Below the pieces are notes generated by a model. The model worked only from the letters and a program-made list of their open reading frames with translations. It searched no databases and was not told where the DNA came from. A stretch of DNA of 64,000 nucleotides from Lachnoclostridium phytofermentans (GTDB lineage: Bacteria; Bacillota; Clostridia; Lachnospirales; Lachnospiraceae): the NCBI RefSeq assembly GCF_000733755.1, contig NZ_JPOF01000006.1, positions 248,001 through 312,000 of the forward strand, in the 5' to 3' direction. Position 1 is the first letter of the stretch. Each line of letters opens with the position of its first letter. This document shows, in pieces, positions 8,878-18,842 of this stretch. A program made the translations under genes and the position numbers.

Positions 8878-9492
8878 TTACCCCCGAGAATATAACCTAG
8901 AAAATTGGCTAACATGATTTCTAAGAGCTTCTATTGCTTCTTCCTCTTTTTCCGGTTTTTTATCATATTTCGACAATAACAAGAAAATTGGTGCATAAAA
9001 ATGTAGTGCTACTGTCTCAGGGTTACTTTCCATAAATACACCTTGAGCAATAAGAACTCCAAAAAGGGCAGATTGAAAATTTAATGCATTACTAACATAC
9101 ATCGTTTGAAAAGTATCACCTGCGACCGAATTGCGGTATTGTTCGGCTGTTACCATACGCCGAAATGGTGCTGCAAATTCGTCTTTCAAAAAATATAAGA
9201 ATAAGCCTTTTGCAATCTCTTGTAAGTGTTCTTCCGTAATATCAACATAACCATTTGCAGCTTCTTTCGCACTCCCTTTTGGAACTCCGATTGCACTCAC
9301 TGCCTGATGATACCGTAATTCCATTTCCTTCAATAAATGGTTGAATATCTCTTCTTTACTAGAAAAATGATTATAAATAGATGCTGCTTTAATCCCAACT
9401 TCTGCCGCTATATCACGCATAGACACCCCTTCATAACCTCTCTTTGAAAAAAGCTGTAACGACTTACTTAGTATCAATTCCTTTGTAGTCAT
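8878..9492 (-). CDS. TetR/AcrR family transcriptional regulator
   Basis: The 204-residue protein starts MTTKELILSKSLQLFSKRGYEG with the helix-turn-helix VSMRDIAAEVGIKAASIYNHF, typical of TetR repressors. The C-terminal ligand domain is not assignable. The ATG at 9492 follows TTGGAGGTTTCT. The FMN reductase gene follows immediately, so the regulator probably controls it. The tandem operators at 10072-10110, upstream of the preceding membrane-protein gene, are plausible targets if the three genes share a transcript. Confidence 0.9.
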   Translation of the reverse strand: MTTKELILSKSLQLFSKRGYEGVSMRDIAAEVGIKAASIYNHFSSKEEIFNHLLKEMELRYHQAVSAIGVPKGSAKEAANGYVDITEEHLQEIAKGLFLYFLKDEFAAPFRRMVTAEQYRNSVAGDTFQTMYVSNALNFQSALFGVLIAQGVFMESNPETVALHFYAPIFLLLSKYDKKPEKEEEAIEALRNHVSQFSRLYSRG

Positions 9493-9632
9493 AGAAACCT
9501 CCAATTTTACTATTACTCGCATGAAACAATAGAGTATTTTTATGTAGTTTATATTTCATAAATCATAACTCTTGTGAAACTTCAATATCCTTCTATTCGC
9601 TGTTTGTTTATAATTAATATTGCTAAAAATTA

Positions 9633-10055
9633 TTAAGATAGAATCATGATAACTCTTGAAGCTTCAATAATGATAGTCTTTAGTATCACTGTTAAAGACA
9701 AAAGAAAGAACATAATCTCCCTGTATTTTTGATTACGGATAAGTATCGCTGACACAAAGCTGTATGCTATGACTCCTCCTCCGATGCAGCATAGATAGGA
9801 CTGTATACTATCCGCTGCAAATATACCTCCTGTTATCTCCGTCTCCGTCATTGCTACTACTGATAAATCATACCTGTCTCTTGTTGCTACAAAGATACAT
9901 AGTATAAGACCACATAGAGTTAAGAAAGCTATGCGACTTCTCCAATTAGTAATTTGTTTTCTTTTTTGTATCGTTATTATGATATAGGACCATATTCCGA
10001 TTACCACAATCGTTGAAATTACTGCTGGAACATTTCCAAAAAATAACTCAATCAT
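9633..10055 (-). CDS. four-helix membrane protein of unknown function
   Basis: This 140-residue protein has four predicted membrane segments (about residues 8-28, 42-60, 83-105 and 112-134) and short charged loops such as QKRKQITNWRSR. No family is recognised. The ATG follows AAGGAGGAATATGA. Its promoter carries two copies of a CTAAC-N4-GTTAG operator, so it is tightly regulated. It lies 140 bp upstream of the TetR gene in the same direction. Confidence 0.65.
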   Translation of the reverse strand: MIELFFGNVPAVISTIVVIGIWSYIIITIQKRKQITNWRSRIAFLTLCGLILCIFVATRDRYDLSVVAMTETEITGGIFAADSIQSYLCCIGGGVIAYSFVSAILIRNQKYREIMFFLLSLTVILKTIIIEASRVIMILS

Positions 10056-10071
10056 TCATATTCCTCCTTGG

Positions 10072-10118
10072 CTAACGCTTGTTAGTATCATAATAACTAA
10101 CAGTCGTTAGTTTGTCAA
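10072..10118 (-). promoter_or_regulatory. sigma-A promoter with two TetR-type operators
   Basis: On the minus strand, TTGACA (10113-10118) and TATTAT (10090-10095) are 17 bp apart, a near-consensus promoter. The spacer contains the palindrome CTAAC-N4-GTTAG (10097-10110). A second copy, CTAACGCTTGTTAG, lies at 10072-10085 between the -10 box and the ribosome site. The layout fits steric repression, and the downstream TetR gene is the obvious candidate repressor. Confidence 0.8.
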
Positions 10119-10294
10119 TATACTATTTATATTAATTGTTTGATTTCAAAAGACACTGATGCAAACACTCTAATAACGATGTAATTTCAATGACTGCTCA
10201 AAATTATCTTTATCCGATAAACCGTTCTATCTTATTTACTCACGAATACTTGCAAAATAAGCATTGATAGTTGGAATATAATGTAATAATATAA

Positions 10295-10450
10295 TTATTA
10301 GAACAATCTGCCATACTATATATCTATGCAAATAACTTTAGAGCCAATTGGCTATGTTTCAAACTAAAACCGTATTATCCAATGTATGATTGCAGAGAAG
10401 ATGCAAAAGTTCCGGAATGGGTAAATCGTTTGATGGCACATTATTTTTAA
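10295..10450 (+). pseudogene. possible 3' remnant of a gene
   Basis: An open frame without a start codon ends at TAA 10450 and includes PYYPMYDCREDAKVPEWVN then RLMAHYF. The composition looks like real protein, yet a stop lies just upstream and no ribosome site is visible. The remaining 650 bp around it hold only the promoter at 10.1 kb and a terminator at 10.5 kb. The family is not recognised. Confidence 0.25.
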
Positions 10451-10500
10451 TATATCAATGTTAATTATTGCTATGTTACTGCTTTGTGATCTACAAAAAA

Positions 10501-10549
10501 AAATCGAGTAGAAAATAGCTGAAACTATCTGCTACTTCCTACTCGATTT
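10501..10549 (-). terminator. rho-independent terminator after the histidine kinase
   Basis: Arms AAATCGAGTAG (10501-10511) and CTACTCGATTT (10539-10549) are perfect complements. On the minus strand the hairpin runs into a tract of nine T. It is about 220 bp after the histidine kinase stop. Confidence 0.7.
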
Positions 10550-10772
10550 CCTATCGTAACATACTTATACTTTTTCTACATGTGAGGAATTCATTAAACA
10601 ATAGTCCCCCTCGTATATCCCGGTCAAGCTCCTTTGATTTTTTTTCATGATCAGTAATCCATCTATACTCGATAAGCTAGCGACACTTCACAATATAATC
10701 AAAGTTAAGATTACATCAAGGAAGCGATAAAAAAATGCGAAACAAAATAACAAAAACCCAGTGAACTTATCT

Positions 10773-11822
10773 TTAGTCTGAATGTAAGTTTACTTCAAAG
10801 CTAGTACCACTTTGATCTGATTTTATTATCTGTATCTTTCCGTCGTGAAGTTCCACAATTTTCTTAGCAATCGTTAATCCAAGCCCATTTCCTTTTGTTG
10901 CATGAGAAGTATCACCTTGATAAAATTTATCAAAAATACGATTTTTCGTATCATCACTCATTCCGGTTCCTTGATCCGAAATTGTGATAACCACATATTC
11001 TTGATTTTGGATTATTTGAATATCTATGATTGAATTCAGAGCAGAGAACTTGATTGCATTATCAATTAAATTAATCCAGACTTGCTTTAGAAGTTCTTCA
11101 TTTCCATAAAGAAATATTTCTTCACAGTCAAAGGCTATCTCAAGATTTTTTTCCATCCATCTTTTTTCAAGCAATACGACTACTCGCCTTATCTGTTCAC
11201 TGACATTGAAACGAGTCTTGTCTGTAACTATTGTCTGATTTTCTATTTTAGATAGATTTAGTACATTCGTAGCAAGCTCTGCAAGACGATCCGATTCACT
11301 AATAATAATATCTAGATACTCATCCGTTTCTTCCTTGGTTAGGTCATTGTACTTAAGCATCTTTGCAAATCCCCGCATCGATACAATAGGGGTTTTAAAT
11401 TCATGCGAGAAATTATTGATAAAATCCGAACGTAATATTTCTATGCTTTCTAATTCTTCCGCCATATGATTAAAACTTGTATTCAATTTTTGAAACTCCT
11501 GTGGTCCTTTTAACTTTACTCTCACACTAAAGTCACCTTCTGCTAATCGATCTGCTGCAGATATAATTTCTCGAATCGGAGATAGAGGTATTCTACTAAA
11601 GATAATTGATATAATAGTACCAATTATCACACTTACTACTGCAAACAAAAAGATTGGTGTTAAAGGTGCTCTTGCTGACATCGACTCAAACATCTTGTAA
11701 TGACTTAACACAATAAATATACCAAACAATAAAGTTACTGTTACTAGCATAATGATAAATATGATAAAAGCAAACAGTAACGCCAGTCGAAACCTTCCAC
11801 ATTTCTTATTGGAATTAATCAC
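10773..11822 (-). CDS. sensor histidine kinase
   Basis: The 349-residue kinase has two membrane segments (about 12-40 and 54-76), a HAMP linker (residues 77-130, RIPLSPIREIISAADRLAEG), the phospho-acceptor His140 in NNFSHEFKTPI, and an ATPase domain with NLIDNAIKFS, DQGTGM and GNGLGLTIAKKI. The extracellular part is very short, so it may sense a membrane signal or a partner. The start is GTG at 11822, overlapping the end of the response-regulator gene by 8 bp. It is transcribed with that gene, and with the exporter near 14 kb it may form a peptide-stress circuit (inference). Confidence 0.93.
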   Translation of the reverse strand: MINSNKKCGRFRLALLFAFIIFIIMLVTVTLLFGIFIVLSHYKMFESMSARAPLTPIFLFAVVSVIIGTIISIIFSRIPLSPIREIISAADRLAEGDFSVRVKLKGPQEFQKLNTSFNHMAEELESIEILRSDFINNFSHEFKTPIVSMRGFAKMLKYNDLTKEETDEYLDIIISESDRLAELATNVLNLSKIENQTIVTDKTRFNVSEQIRRVVVLLEKRWMEKNLEIAFDCEEIFLYGNEELLKQVWINLIDNAIKFSALNSIIDIQIIQNQEYVVITISDQGTGMSDDTKNRIFDKFYQGDTSHATKGNGLGLTIAKKIVELHDGKIQIIKSDQSGTSFEVNLHSD

Positions 11823-12492
11823 AATTTTTCACCGCCTTATACCCGATTCCTCTAATTGCTATAATATCAAATTCCGAGTAGCCTTCAAATCGCTTTCTCA
11901 ACCGATTTATATGCACATTTACCGTTGTATCAACGGTTTCAGACTCCATCCCCCATATCTCATCCATCAATTGTATTCGAGTAAAGATTCTATCCGGGTA
12001 AGATAACAGCTTATAGAGCAAATAAAACTCTTTTTGCGGAAGAGTTTGACTTTCCCCATCCTTGGAAACAGTCAGTGCATCATAATCTAGCGTTACTTTG
12101 CCAATATGAAGCTTGTGTTCATTCACTATCTTAGCACGACGAAGTAAGGCTTTGATGCGAAGCAGCATTTCATCTTCATTGACAGGCTTCACCATATAGT
12201 CATCTGTTCCTGCTAGAAATCCTTTGCATTTATCTTCCGATAATTGTTTGGCTGTTACCATGAGAATTGGCGTATTATCATTGACATTTCTCAATTGTTT
12301 CGTAAATTCATAACCGTCCATCTTTGGCATCATTATGTCAAGAATTATTAAGTCAATATGTTGTTTATCCATTAATTCCAATGCATCAATTCCATTGTCT
12401 GCACAAAAAACTTCATATCCAGCATGCATTAGTACTGCTTTCATTAACCTGGAAGTATTTTTATCATCTTCTACGACCAATATTTGAAACAT
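11815..12492 (-). CDS. OmpR/PhoB-family response regulator
   Basis: The 225-residue protein has a receiver domain (LVVEDDKN, phospho-acceptor Asp52 in LIILDIMMPKMDG, Thr in LMVTAKQ, Lys in YMVKPV) and a winged-helix DNA-binding domain ending in VNVHINRLRKRFEG and IRGIGYKAV. The ATG at 12492 lies 9 bases after AAGGAGG; the upstream frame extension MMLFYFSRRNDS has no site. It overlaps the kinase gene by 8 bp. Confidence 0.94.
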   Translation of the reverse strand: MFQILVVEDDKNTSRLMKAVLMHAGYEVFCADNGIDALELMDKQHIDLIILDIMMPKMDGYEFTKQLRNVNDNTPILMVTAKQLSEDKCKGFLAGTDDYMVKPVNEDEMLLRIKALLRRAKIVNEHKLHIGKVTLDYDALTVSKDGESQTLPQKEFYLLYKLLSYPDRIFTRIQLMDEIWGMESETVDTTVNVHINRLRKRFEGYSEFDIIAIRGIGYKAVKNCD

Positions 12493-12983
12493 AGAATCGT
12501 TCCTCCTTGAGAAATAAAATAACATCATCTATTGAGAAATTCTTTCATTCACACTATCGGAACTAAGAATTATCCCAATAATCGTATTATCGATGCATAC
12601 AGCACACCTTATAAAAAGTAAAAAGTAACTTCGGATAACTCCGGTTATCGGAGTTCAGAATATCTACGATTATAGGTCAACAGTGTGTAAATGCACATCT
12701 CTTGTTCTAGATAACATGTTATATTAACTCTATTATATCATGGAAGATAAACCTAAAATAAACAAATTTTCATGTTAAGTTAAAATTAGATTTCAATTTA
12801 ATTAGTAAACGACTGTACTACTTTCCCAAAATTAACAAAAGTATGTAATACTTATGCTTTCAATAGTAATTCCATAGTTAACTTAGTTATTAATAGCAAG
12901 TAAAAAAGAGCAGCCAAATTACCTTCTGCTGCTCTTAAGCGTGTTCAATATTGCTCATCTGTATTATAGATAGAATATGAGGA
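12493..12983. other. intergenic region with a palindrome, no gene seen
   Basis: About 490 bp upstream of the two-component operon. It includes a 7-bp-arm palindrome, AACTCCG-GTTAT-CGGAGTT, at 12637-12655 and the terminator at 12907-12935. No reading frame with a ribosome site was seen. The palindrome could be a regulator site or a structured 5' leader. Confidence 0.4.
12907..12935 (-). terminator. terminator of the frameshifted gene
   Basis: Arms AGAGCAGC (12907-12914) and GCTGCTCT (12928-12935) form a hairpin that runs into six T on the minus strand. It lies about 50 bp after the stop codon at 12984. Confidence 0.7.
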
Positions 12984-13861
12984 TTAATGGTTGTTAATCT
13001 CGTTGTTATTCCAATTTATCTGCGCCCACTTTTTAATACAGATACCATCGTCCCTGCAATAAAAGGTATCTATAGTTTCCTTATCTCTATCATACAAGGA
13101 ACGCGTGACAACCAAATTACCTTCAAAGTCATATTTATAGGTTTCAACAATAAGGTATGCCGTATCCATTTCCATGGTAAGGGTTTCCGGAATCTCATCA
13201 GAAGCGTACTCATTCCGCGATATTATGGCGCTATCCTGATTCATTTGAATGATCGAAATTTTTTCTGGAGCAAACATCATAGACAGTGATATTTTTATTG
13301 AGATACTTCTTGATTTGCTTTTTCCGTTTCCAGTATCTGTTGTAGTTTCGTCAAGAGTTGTTGAGTAAACAACCCCTTCTCCTTGCACACCATTCATCAT
13401 ATAACCATTTCCTGCAGTTGCATATACACTGCCATCAGCACTCTGGAAAACAGGATTGATATAGAAGGTATTATCAGCATTGCCTATTGCTCCGTAAATC
13501 GTCCCTTCCAGTGTGATACTATCTTCCTCATCACCGTAGCTGTATCCTGAATGTCCGTCGCTGATACCTTCATCTGTACCTGAAGTAATAAAACTATCTT
13601 CATCCTCTGTTGCAGGAACTGTAGCCGCAAAATAGCGATACCATCGACACTATCAAAAACGAACTCTCTGGTGTTCATTGTGTTACCTGTTTTTTCTTCT
13701 GTTAATACTCGAGTTTTAAGTGTTGCATACAAACGTCCTTGATACTTACTATTGTTACCGTCAAGGACAATCTCACCTCCATCAGTCAACTTGTTTCTGT
13801 TGTCGTTAAGTTTTCTTACTACTAACCATCTCTCTTCTAAAACAACAATTATTCTGTCCAT
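12984..13861 (-). pseudogene. hypothetical gene interrupted by a one-base frameshift
   Basis: Two consecutive frames (13861 to 13484, and the one ending at 12984) form one continuous protein if a single base is added in the A-run at 13629-13632. The joined product of about 292 residues has no recognised family. It has a glycine and acidic region (TSGTDEGISDGHSGYSYGDE), then NADNTFYINPVFQSADGSVYATAG and MMFAPEKISIIQMNQD. The ATG at 13861 follows AAGGTG. It could be an authentic frameshift, phase variation in a short homopolymer, or a sequencing error. It runs divergently from the ABC exporter at 14040. Confidence 0.65.
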
Positions 13862-14039
13862 GACATATCACCTTATCTTAGATGTTGATTAACCTATTTA
13901 TTTAAGATATATTAATCATGAAAGAAAAATCTTAAATAATCAAATTAATACGGTATAGTTTATTTTCAGTTTCTCTTTCTAATATATAATACGTCAGTAA
14001 TGGCTTCCCCACAATAAACAGAAAGGTAGACAACACATT

Positions 14040-16688
14040 ATGCTACAAATAAAGAACATATCAAAGAAATATTCCACGAAGTATCTAGTGCAATCAGCTC
14101 TCGATGATGTTAGCTTAACTCTTCGGGATAATGAGTTTGTTGCAATACTAGGTCCAAGTGGATCAGGTAAAACGACCTTACTTAATATCATCGGTGGTCT
14201 AGATCGTTACGATAGCGGAGATCTGATCATTAATGGTATCTCAACCAAAAAATATAAGGACCGCGATTGGGATTCCTATAGAAATCATACCATAGGTTTT
14301 GTTTTTCAAAGTTATAACTTAATCCCTCACCAATCCATCTTATCCAATGTAGAATTGGCTCTTACTATCTCTGGAATCACTAAAAAGGAACGGAAAAGAC
14401 TCTCCAAAGAAGCATTAGAAAAGGTAGGTCTTGGTAATCAAGTCCATAAGAAACCAAACCAACTCTCAGGTGGACAGATGCAGCGTGTTGCGATTGCTAG
14501 AGCTCTTGTCAATAATCCGGAGATTCTTCTTGCTGACGAGCCAACCGGTGCGCTTGATACAGAAACAAGTATCCTTGTAATGGATTTATTAAAAGAAATC
14601 GCTAAGGATCGGCTTGTTATCATGGTTACCCATAATCCTGAACTCGCAGAGAATTATGCGACACGTATTGTGAAGCTTCGTGACGGTAAGATTACAGATG
14701 ATTCTGATCCTTATCAGGAAAATGAACAGGAAGTTGCTAAGCCAGAGCACAAAACGATGGGTAAAACTTCGATGTCTTTCCTAACGGCACTATCACTAAG
14801 TCTTAATAACCTGAAGACCAAAAAAGCTAGAACTATCCTCACTTCCTTTGCAGGAAGTATTGGTATTATTGGTATCGCTCTTATCTTAGCTCTTTCTAGT
14901 GGTATTAATGCTTATATAGAAACGGTACAAAAAGATACTCTATCAACTTATCCAATCAGTATCGAAAGAGAAAGTATCGATATGACATCGATGATGACTG
15001 CGATGATGGAACAAAATACCTCGAATGGGGTCGAACATGAGCTTGATAAGATTTACTCGAATAATATTGTTACCGGTATGTTTTCCACCTTAAGTGAAGA
15101 AACCAAAGCAAATGACCTAGGCACATTTAAGGAATATATTGAAAGTGGAGAATCTAAGATACTTGATTATGTATCTACAATTCAATACGGGTATGATTTG
15201 GATTTACAAATCTATAGTTCAGATACAACAGATGGTATCCTGCAGTTAAATCCAAGTGAATTATTAAGAAATCCTGGAATGGGCGGTATGAGTGGTATGA
15301 GTGGTATGAGTGCTCCAGGTATGGGGATGATGTCTTCCAATGTATTTGAAGAAATGTTAGGAAATCAAGAACTTTTACAATCTCAGTACGATGTTCTTGC
15401 AGGACGTTTTCCAGCAGAAGGTGCATATAATGAAGTAGTACTTGTTGTTGATGAAAACAACGAAATCAGCGATTTGTCTCTCTACTCTATTGGCTTAATG
15501 GATCAGGAAGAATATAAAAACATTCAGAAGGCATTAGCAAAAGGAGAAGATGTGAAAGAACCTGAACAGGCGTCTTTTACTTATGATGAGATTTTAAAAA
15601 CTTCTTTTAAATTAGTTTTAAATACAGACTATTATGAATATAACAAGGAAGCCGGTCTTTGGAAGGATATGCGTGAGGATAATGCATTTATGACCAAATT
15701 AGTGGAGGATTCTTTGGAACTTAAAGTTGTTGGTATCCTGCGTCCGAATCCAGAAGCAAGTGCTACTTCGATTAACGGTGCAATCGGTTATACCTCTTCT
15801 TTAACAGAATATATTATTAACAATATTAATAACAGTGATATAGCAAAAGCTCAGCTTGCGGATGCAGAAACTAATATTTTTACGAATATGCCTTTTGACA
15901 TGGATGGCTATATGGATACCATGACAATGGAAGAAATCACGGATTTCGTAAAAACACTATCCATGGAGGAACAACAACAATTTTATGAGCTTAGCACTAC
16001 CATGACAGAGGAAGAAATCATTGCTACCTTCGGTGAACAAATACGTTCTGCCGCAGGGAAAGAAGCTTCCTATGATAGCAACATAGCCCAGTTAGGAATT
16101 GTGAATCTTGACAAACCATCCAGAATTAACCTCTATCCAACGAACTTTGAATCTAAAGATGCGATTGCTGATATTATTGAAGATTATAATACAATGCAAA
16201 AAGATGCTGGCCATGAAGAAATGACCATAAACTATACTGATATTGTAGGACTTATGATGTCTTCCATCACTACTATCATCGATATGATCAGTTATGTACT
16301 AATTGGTTTTGTAGCAATTTCACTTGTCGTTTCCTCCATTATGATTGGTATCATCACCTATATTTCTGTTCTTGAGAGAACGAAAGAAATTGGTATTTTA
16401 CGTAGTATTGGTGCTTCAAAGCGAAATATTTCTAGTATTTTTAATGCGGAAACTTTAATTATCGGATTTACTTCCGGTTTACTTGGTATTGGTATCTCTC
16501 TCCTACTATTAATACCGATTAACGCAATTATTGCTGCTTTATCTGGTATCTCTACAATTGCAGTCTTACCATGGGGCTATGCGGTAGTACTTGTAGTGAT
16601 AAGTATGATTTTGACCTTAATAGCGGGCTTGATCCCATCTAAGAAGGCAGCTAAGAAAGATCCTGTAACTGCACTTAGATCAGAGTAA
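14040..16688 (+). CDS. MacB-like ABC exporter (fused ATPase and FtsX-type permease)
   Basis: The 882-residue protein begins with an ABC ATPase: Walker [10 protein letters not shown] (38-46), signature [15 protein letters not shown], Walker [13 protein letters not shown] and the His switch VTHNPE. A first membrane segment follows near residue 270 ([14 protein letters not shown]), then about 450 extracellular residues and three C-terminal helices with the FtsX pattern [20 protein letters not shown]. The arrangement matches MacB-type machines that act on peptides or envelope components. The extracellular part has a Met-Gly stretch, [19 protein letters not shown], from a 9-bp DNA repeat near 15290. 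The ribosome site (AAAGG) is rather far from the ATG. Confidence 0.9.
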   Translation: MLQIKNISKKYSTKYLVQSALDDVSLTLRDNEFVAILGPSGSGKTTLLNIIGGLDRYDSGDLIINGISTKKYKDRDWDSYRNHTIGFVFQSYNLIPHQSILSNVELALTISGITKKERKRLSKEALEKVGLGNQVHKKPNQLSGGQMQRVAIARALVNNPEILLADEPTGALDTETSILVMDLLKEIAKDRLVIMVTHNPELAENYATRIVKLRDGKITDDSDPYQENEQEVAKPEHKTMGKTSMSFLTALSLSLNNLKTKKARTILTSFAGSIGIIGIALILALSSGINAYIETVQKDTLSTYPISIERESIDMTSMMTAMMEQNTSNGVEHELDKIYSNNIVTGMFSTLSEETKANDLGTFKEYIESGESKILDYVSTIQYGYDLDLQIYSSDTTDGILQLNPSELLRNPGMGGMSGMSGMSAPGMGMMSSNVFEEMLGNQELLQSQYDVLAGRFPAEGAYNEVVLVVDENNEISDLSLYSIGLMDQEEYKNIQKALAKGEDVKEPEQASFTYDEILKTSFKLVLNTDYYEYNKEAGLWKDMREDNAFMTKLVEDSLELKVVGILRPNPEASATSINGAIGYTSSLTEYIINNINNSDIAKAQLADAETNIFTNMPFDMDGYMDTMTMEEITDFVKTLSMEEQQQFYELSTTMTEEEIIATFGEQIRSAAGKEASYDSNIAQLGIVNLDKPSRINLYPTNFESKDAIADIIEDYNTMQKDAGHEEMTINYTDIVGLMMSSITTIIDMISYVLIGFVAISLVVSSIMIGIITYISVLERTKEIGILRSIGASKRNISSIFNAETLIIGFTSGLLGIGISLLLLIPINAIIAALSGISTIAVLPWGYAVVLVVISMILTLIAGLIPSKKAAKKDPVTALRSE

Positions 16689-16807
16689 TAAAAATACCAC
16701 AAAGGACTCTTCGTTTAAACAATATCATATAATCAATACGAGTGAGTAAGGCCTAAAATACCACATTAATAAAACAACATCTAAATTAATTTATGATACA
16801 TGAAAAC

Positions 16808-16871
16808 GGGTATCAACAAAAAACTCCAAGTCGGAAATTAATTTCCTACTTGGAGTTTTCTGTTGATACCC
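16808..16871. terminator. bidirectional terminator with nested stems
   Basis: Outer arms GGGTATCAAC (16808-16817) and GTTGATACCC (16862-16871) enclose inner arms AAAACTCCAAGT and ACTTGGAGTTTT. It sits between the convergent exporter and VOC genes. Confidence 0.7.
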
Positions 16872-16873
16872 AT

Positions 16874-16991
16874 AATATTTCTCTACTTGTCTCTTACTAG
16901 TTCTAAGATATACTTAATAAGAGCTCGTGATTAATATTTCTCTACCTGTCTCTTACTATTTATAGGATACTCCTTAATAAGAACTCGTGAT
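16874..16991. repeat. 59-bp tandem duplication of a gene end
   Basis: Units 16874-16932 and 16933-16991 align over their full 59 bp with about ten differences (TATTTCTCTAC..GTCTCTTACTA..CTTAATAAGA.CTCGTGAT). A third, more diverged copy starts at once and merges into the last codons of the VOC gene (16997 onward, TATCTTCTCTTACTAA). This suggests tandem amplification of the 3' end of the gene. Confidence 0.7.
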
Positions 16992-16996
16992 CAGAA

Positions 16997-17377
16997 TTAT
17001 CTATCTTCTCTTACTAAAAACATATTATCGTCCATATCATAAAAATGAAACATACTTCCATAAGGCATGGTCAAAATCTCACTAACCTTCACCTCTTTGT
17101 CTACTAATTCCTGATAAGTCTTTTGTATATCATCCGTACTTAAAAGGATCGATGGATGTCCAACATTCGTATCTGGATTCTGCATCTCCATTAGTTTTTT
17201 TTCATATAAGACGAATGTCGTAAAGGAATCATTTGCTGGTCCTACTTCAAGCCATTTCATCTCTGGTCCCATTGGTTGTTCTAACCGTACGACAAAATTC
17301 ATCTTTTCTGTCCAGAATTTTTTCGCTTCTTCTTGATTATTCACATACAACGTAACTTTTCCAATATTTTGAATCAT
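16997..17377 (-). CDS. VOC family protein (glyoxalase/bleomycin-resistance fold)
   Basis: The protein (126 residues) has the vicinal-oxygen-chelate pattern: IGKVTLYVNNQEEAKKFWTEKMNF, then HPSILLSTDDIQKTYQEL and YGSMFHFYDMDDNMFLV. Members bind metals or drugs and include glyoxalases and dioxygenases; the substrate here is unknown. The ATG follows TTGGAGGTTAATGA. The 3' end is followed by two degenerate copies of itself. Confidence 0.85.
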   Translation of the reverse strand: MIQNIGKVTLYVNNQEEAKKFWTEKMNFVVRLEQPMGPEMKWLEVGPANDSFTTFVLYEKKLMEMQNPDTNVGHPSILLSTDDIQKTYQELVDKEVKVSEILTMPYGSMFHFYDMDDNMFLVREDR

Positions 17378-17577
17378 TCATTAACCTCCAATTTTCAGTT
17401 AGTAAATTCACTATGCTAGTTATCTTGACCAATATTACGAATCCTTATTCTATAGGAATTGCTCAATCGTAACCGTTTGCTATTGCAAAAGAATAAACTC
17501 TCTTTGCCAGGTTACCTCCATATTTTGGGGGGTTACGTCGTGATTCTTATCATTTCTATGTGACTTTATCTTAACTT

Positions 17578-18759
17578 TTATCTTTCACTTTTATCTTTTA
17601 CCCGATCTATTATGCTCCTCATATCATCTTTTCTCATAGCGCCTTGCAGATATCCTTCGATACCTCCTTCCGGATTGATAATAAAGGTTGTAGGGTATAC
17701 GGAAATATTATTGTAATAGGATAAATTCGATGATTCATCAAAAACAACTGGGAAAGTATAATTCTTGTCTTCTAAAAATTCGATGATTCCTTGCTTTGAC
17801 TTTTCTCCACCTTCATTTGGGAAAGCAACACCTAAGATGATTACATCCTCCTCATTACTTCCATATTCCTTATAGATATCTTCAATATGAGGCATTTCTC
17901 TTTTACAAGGTGGGCACCATGTAGCCCAAAAATTAAGAAATACAGTTTTTCCTTTATAATCACTCAGGGTATGAATAGTTCCATACTGATCAACTAATGT
18001 AAAATCTGGTGCCATTATAACTCCAGATTCTCCAGTCGAATTTGATCCTTGTGCATACGCAGGTCTGATAAATTTAGGTGTAGTAATCCCGTTAATTAAG
18101 ACAAGAAGTCCCATTAATAAAATAATATATCCTCCAAATGTTTTTAATTTAGCTGATTTTAACTTTACTTTATCCAGTAATTTAAGCATGTTATCAGAGA
18201 ATGCCGCCACAATAAGAAAAGGAATAATAAAGCCTAACGTATAAACACCGATCAGAAGATTTCCTGTTAAAACATTACGGTTTGTTGACGCCAAAACAAG
18301 AACAGAAGCAAGCATTGGCCCAATACAAGGAGTCCATCCAAAACTAAAGGTAAGACCTAATAAATATGCTATGATCGGATTCATCTGCTTTGTTTTCAGT
18401 TGTATCCTCTTTTCTTTTTGTAAAAAAGGAATCTTAATGTCACCCACATAAAATAGCCCCATAAGAATAATAAAGATGCCTCCACCAATTAGGAGATATC
18501 GTTTATATTCCGTCAAAAAGGTCCGAAATATCCCTATTCCTGTCCCTAAGAGAAAGAATGTAGTAGAAATTCCAAAAACAAATAAGAGAGTATTTGTTAA
18601 TAGCACTCTTTTATTACGTTTTTTTTGATGATTTATGTTTTTATCATTCCGGCTATTTGATAAAATAGCTAAGTAAATTGGCAAAATAGGAATGACACAA
18701 GGTGATAAGAAGGACAATACGCCTTCTAAAAATACAATGATAAAATTAATCTGTTCCAC
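17578..18759 (-). CDS. CcdA-TlpA fusion, membrane thiol-disulfide carrier
   Basis: This 393-residue protein joins a CcdA/DsbD-type membrane domain (about residues 1-225, with cysteines in FLSPCVIPILP and GWTPCIGPMLA) to an extracytoplasmic TlpA/ResA thioredoxin domain (about 250-393, FLNFWATWCPPCKREMP). CcdA passes electrons from cytoplasmic thioredoxin across the membrane, and the fused domain would receive them directly. The ATG has a TAGGAGGTAA site. The HxlR regulator gene lies 83 bp upstream in the same direction, so thiol or electrophile control is likely. Confidence 0.9.
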   Translation of the reverse strand: MEQINFIIVFLEGVLSFLSPCVIPILPIYLAILSNSRNDKNINHQKKRNKRVLLTNTLLFVFGISTTFFLLGTGIGIFRTFLTEYKRYLLIGGGIFIILMGLFYVGDIKIPFLQKEKRIQLKTKQMNPIIAYLLGLTFSFGWTPCIGPMLASVLVLASTNRNVLTGNLLIGVYTLGFIIPFLIVAAFSDNMLKLLDKVKLKSAKLKTFGGYIILLMGLLVLINGITTPKFIRPAYAQGSNSTGESGVIMAPDFTLVDQYGTIHTLSDYKGKTVFLNFWATWCPPCKREMPHIEDIYKEYGSNEEDVIILGVAFPNEGGEKSKQGIIEFLEDKNYTFPVVFDESSNLSYYNNISVYPTTFIINPEGGIEGYLQGAMRKDDMRSIIDRVKDKSER

Positions 18760-18842
18760 ATTACCTCCTATTAACTTTTCTCATACGAAAGTTTATATCT
18801 ATAGCTTATCAAACCGTAGGAGTTCAAGCAATAGGGCACTTT

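Noticed and set aside
14040-16688. Separate ATPase and permease genes
   Set aside because: The reading frame is continuous and the ATPase and FtsX-type domains are in one polypeptide.
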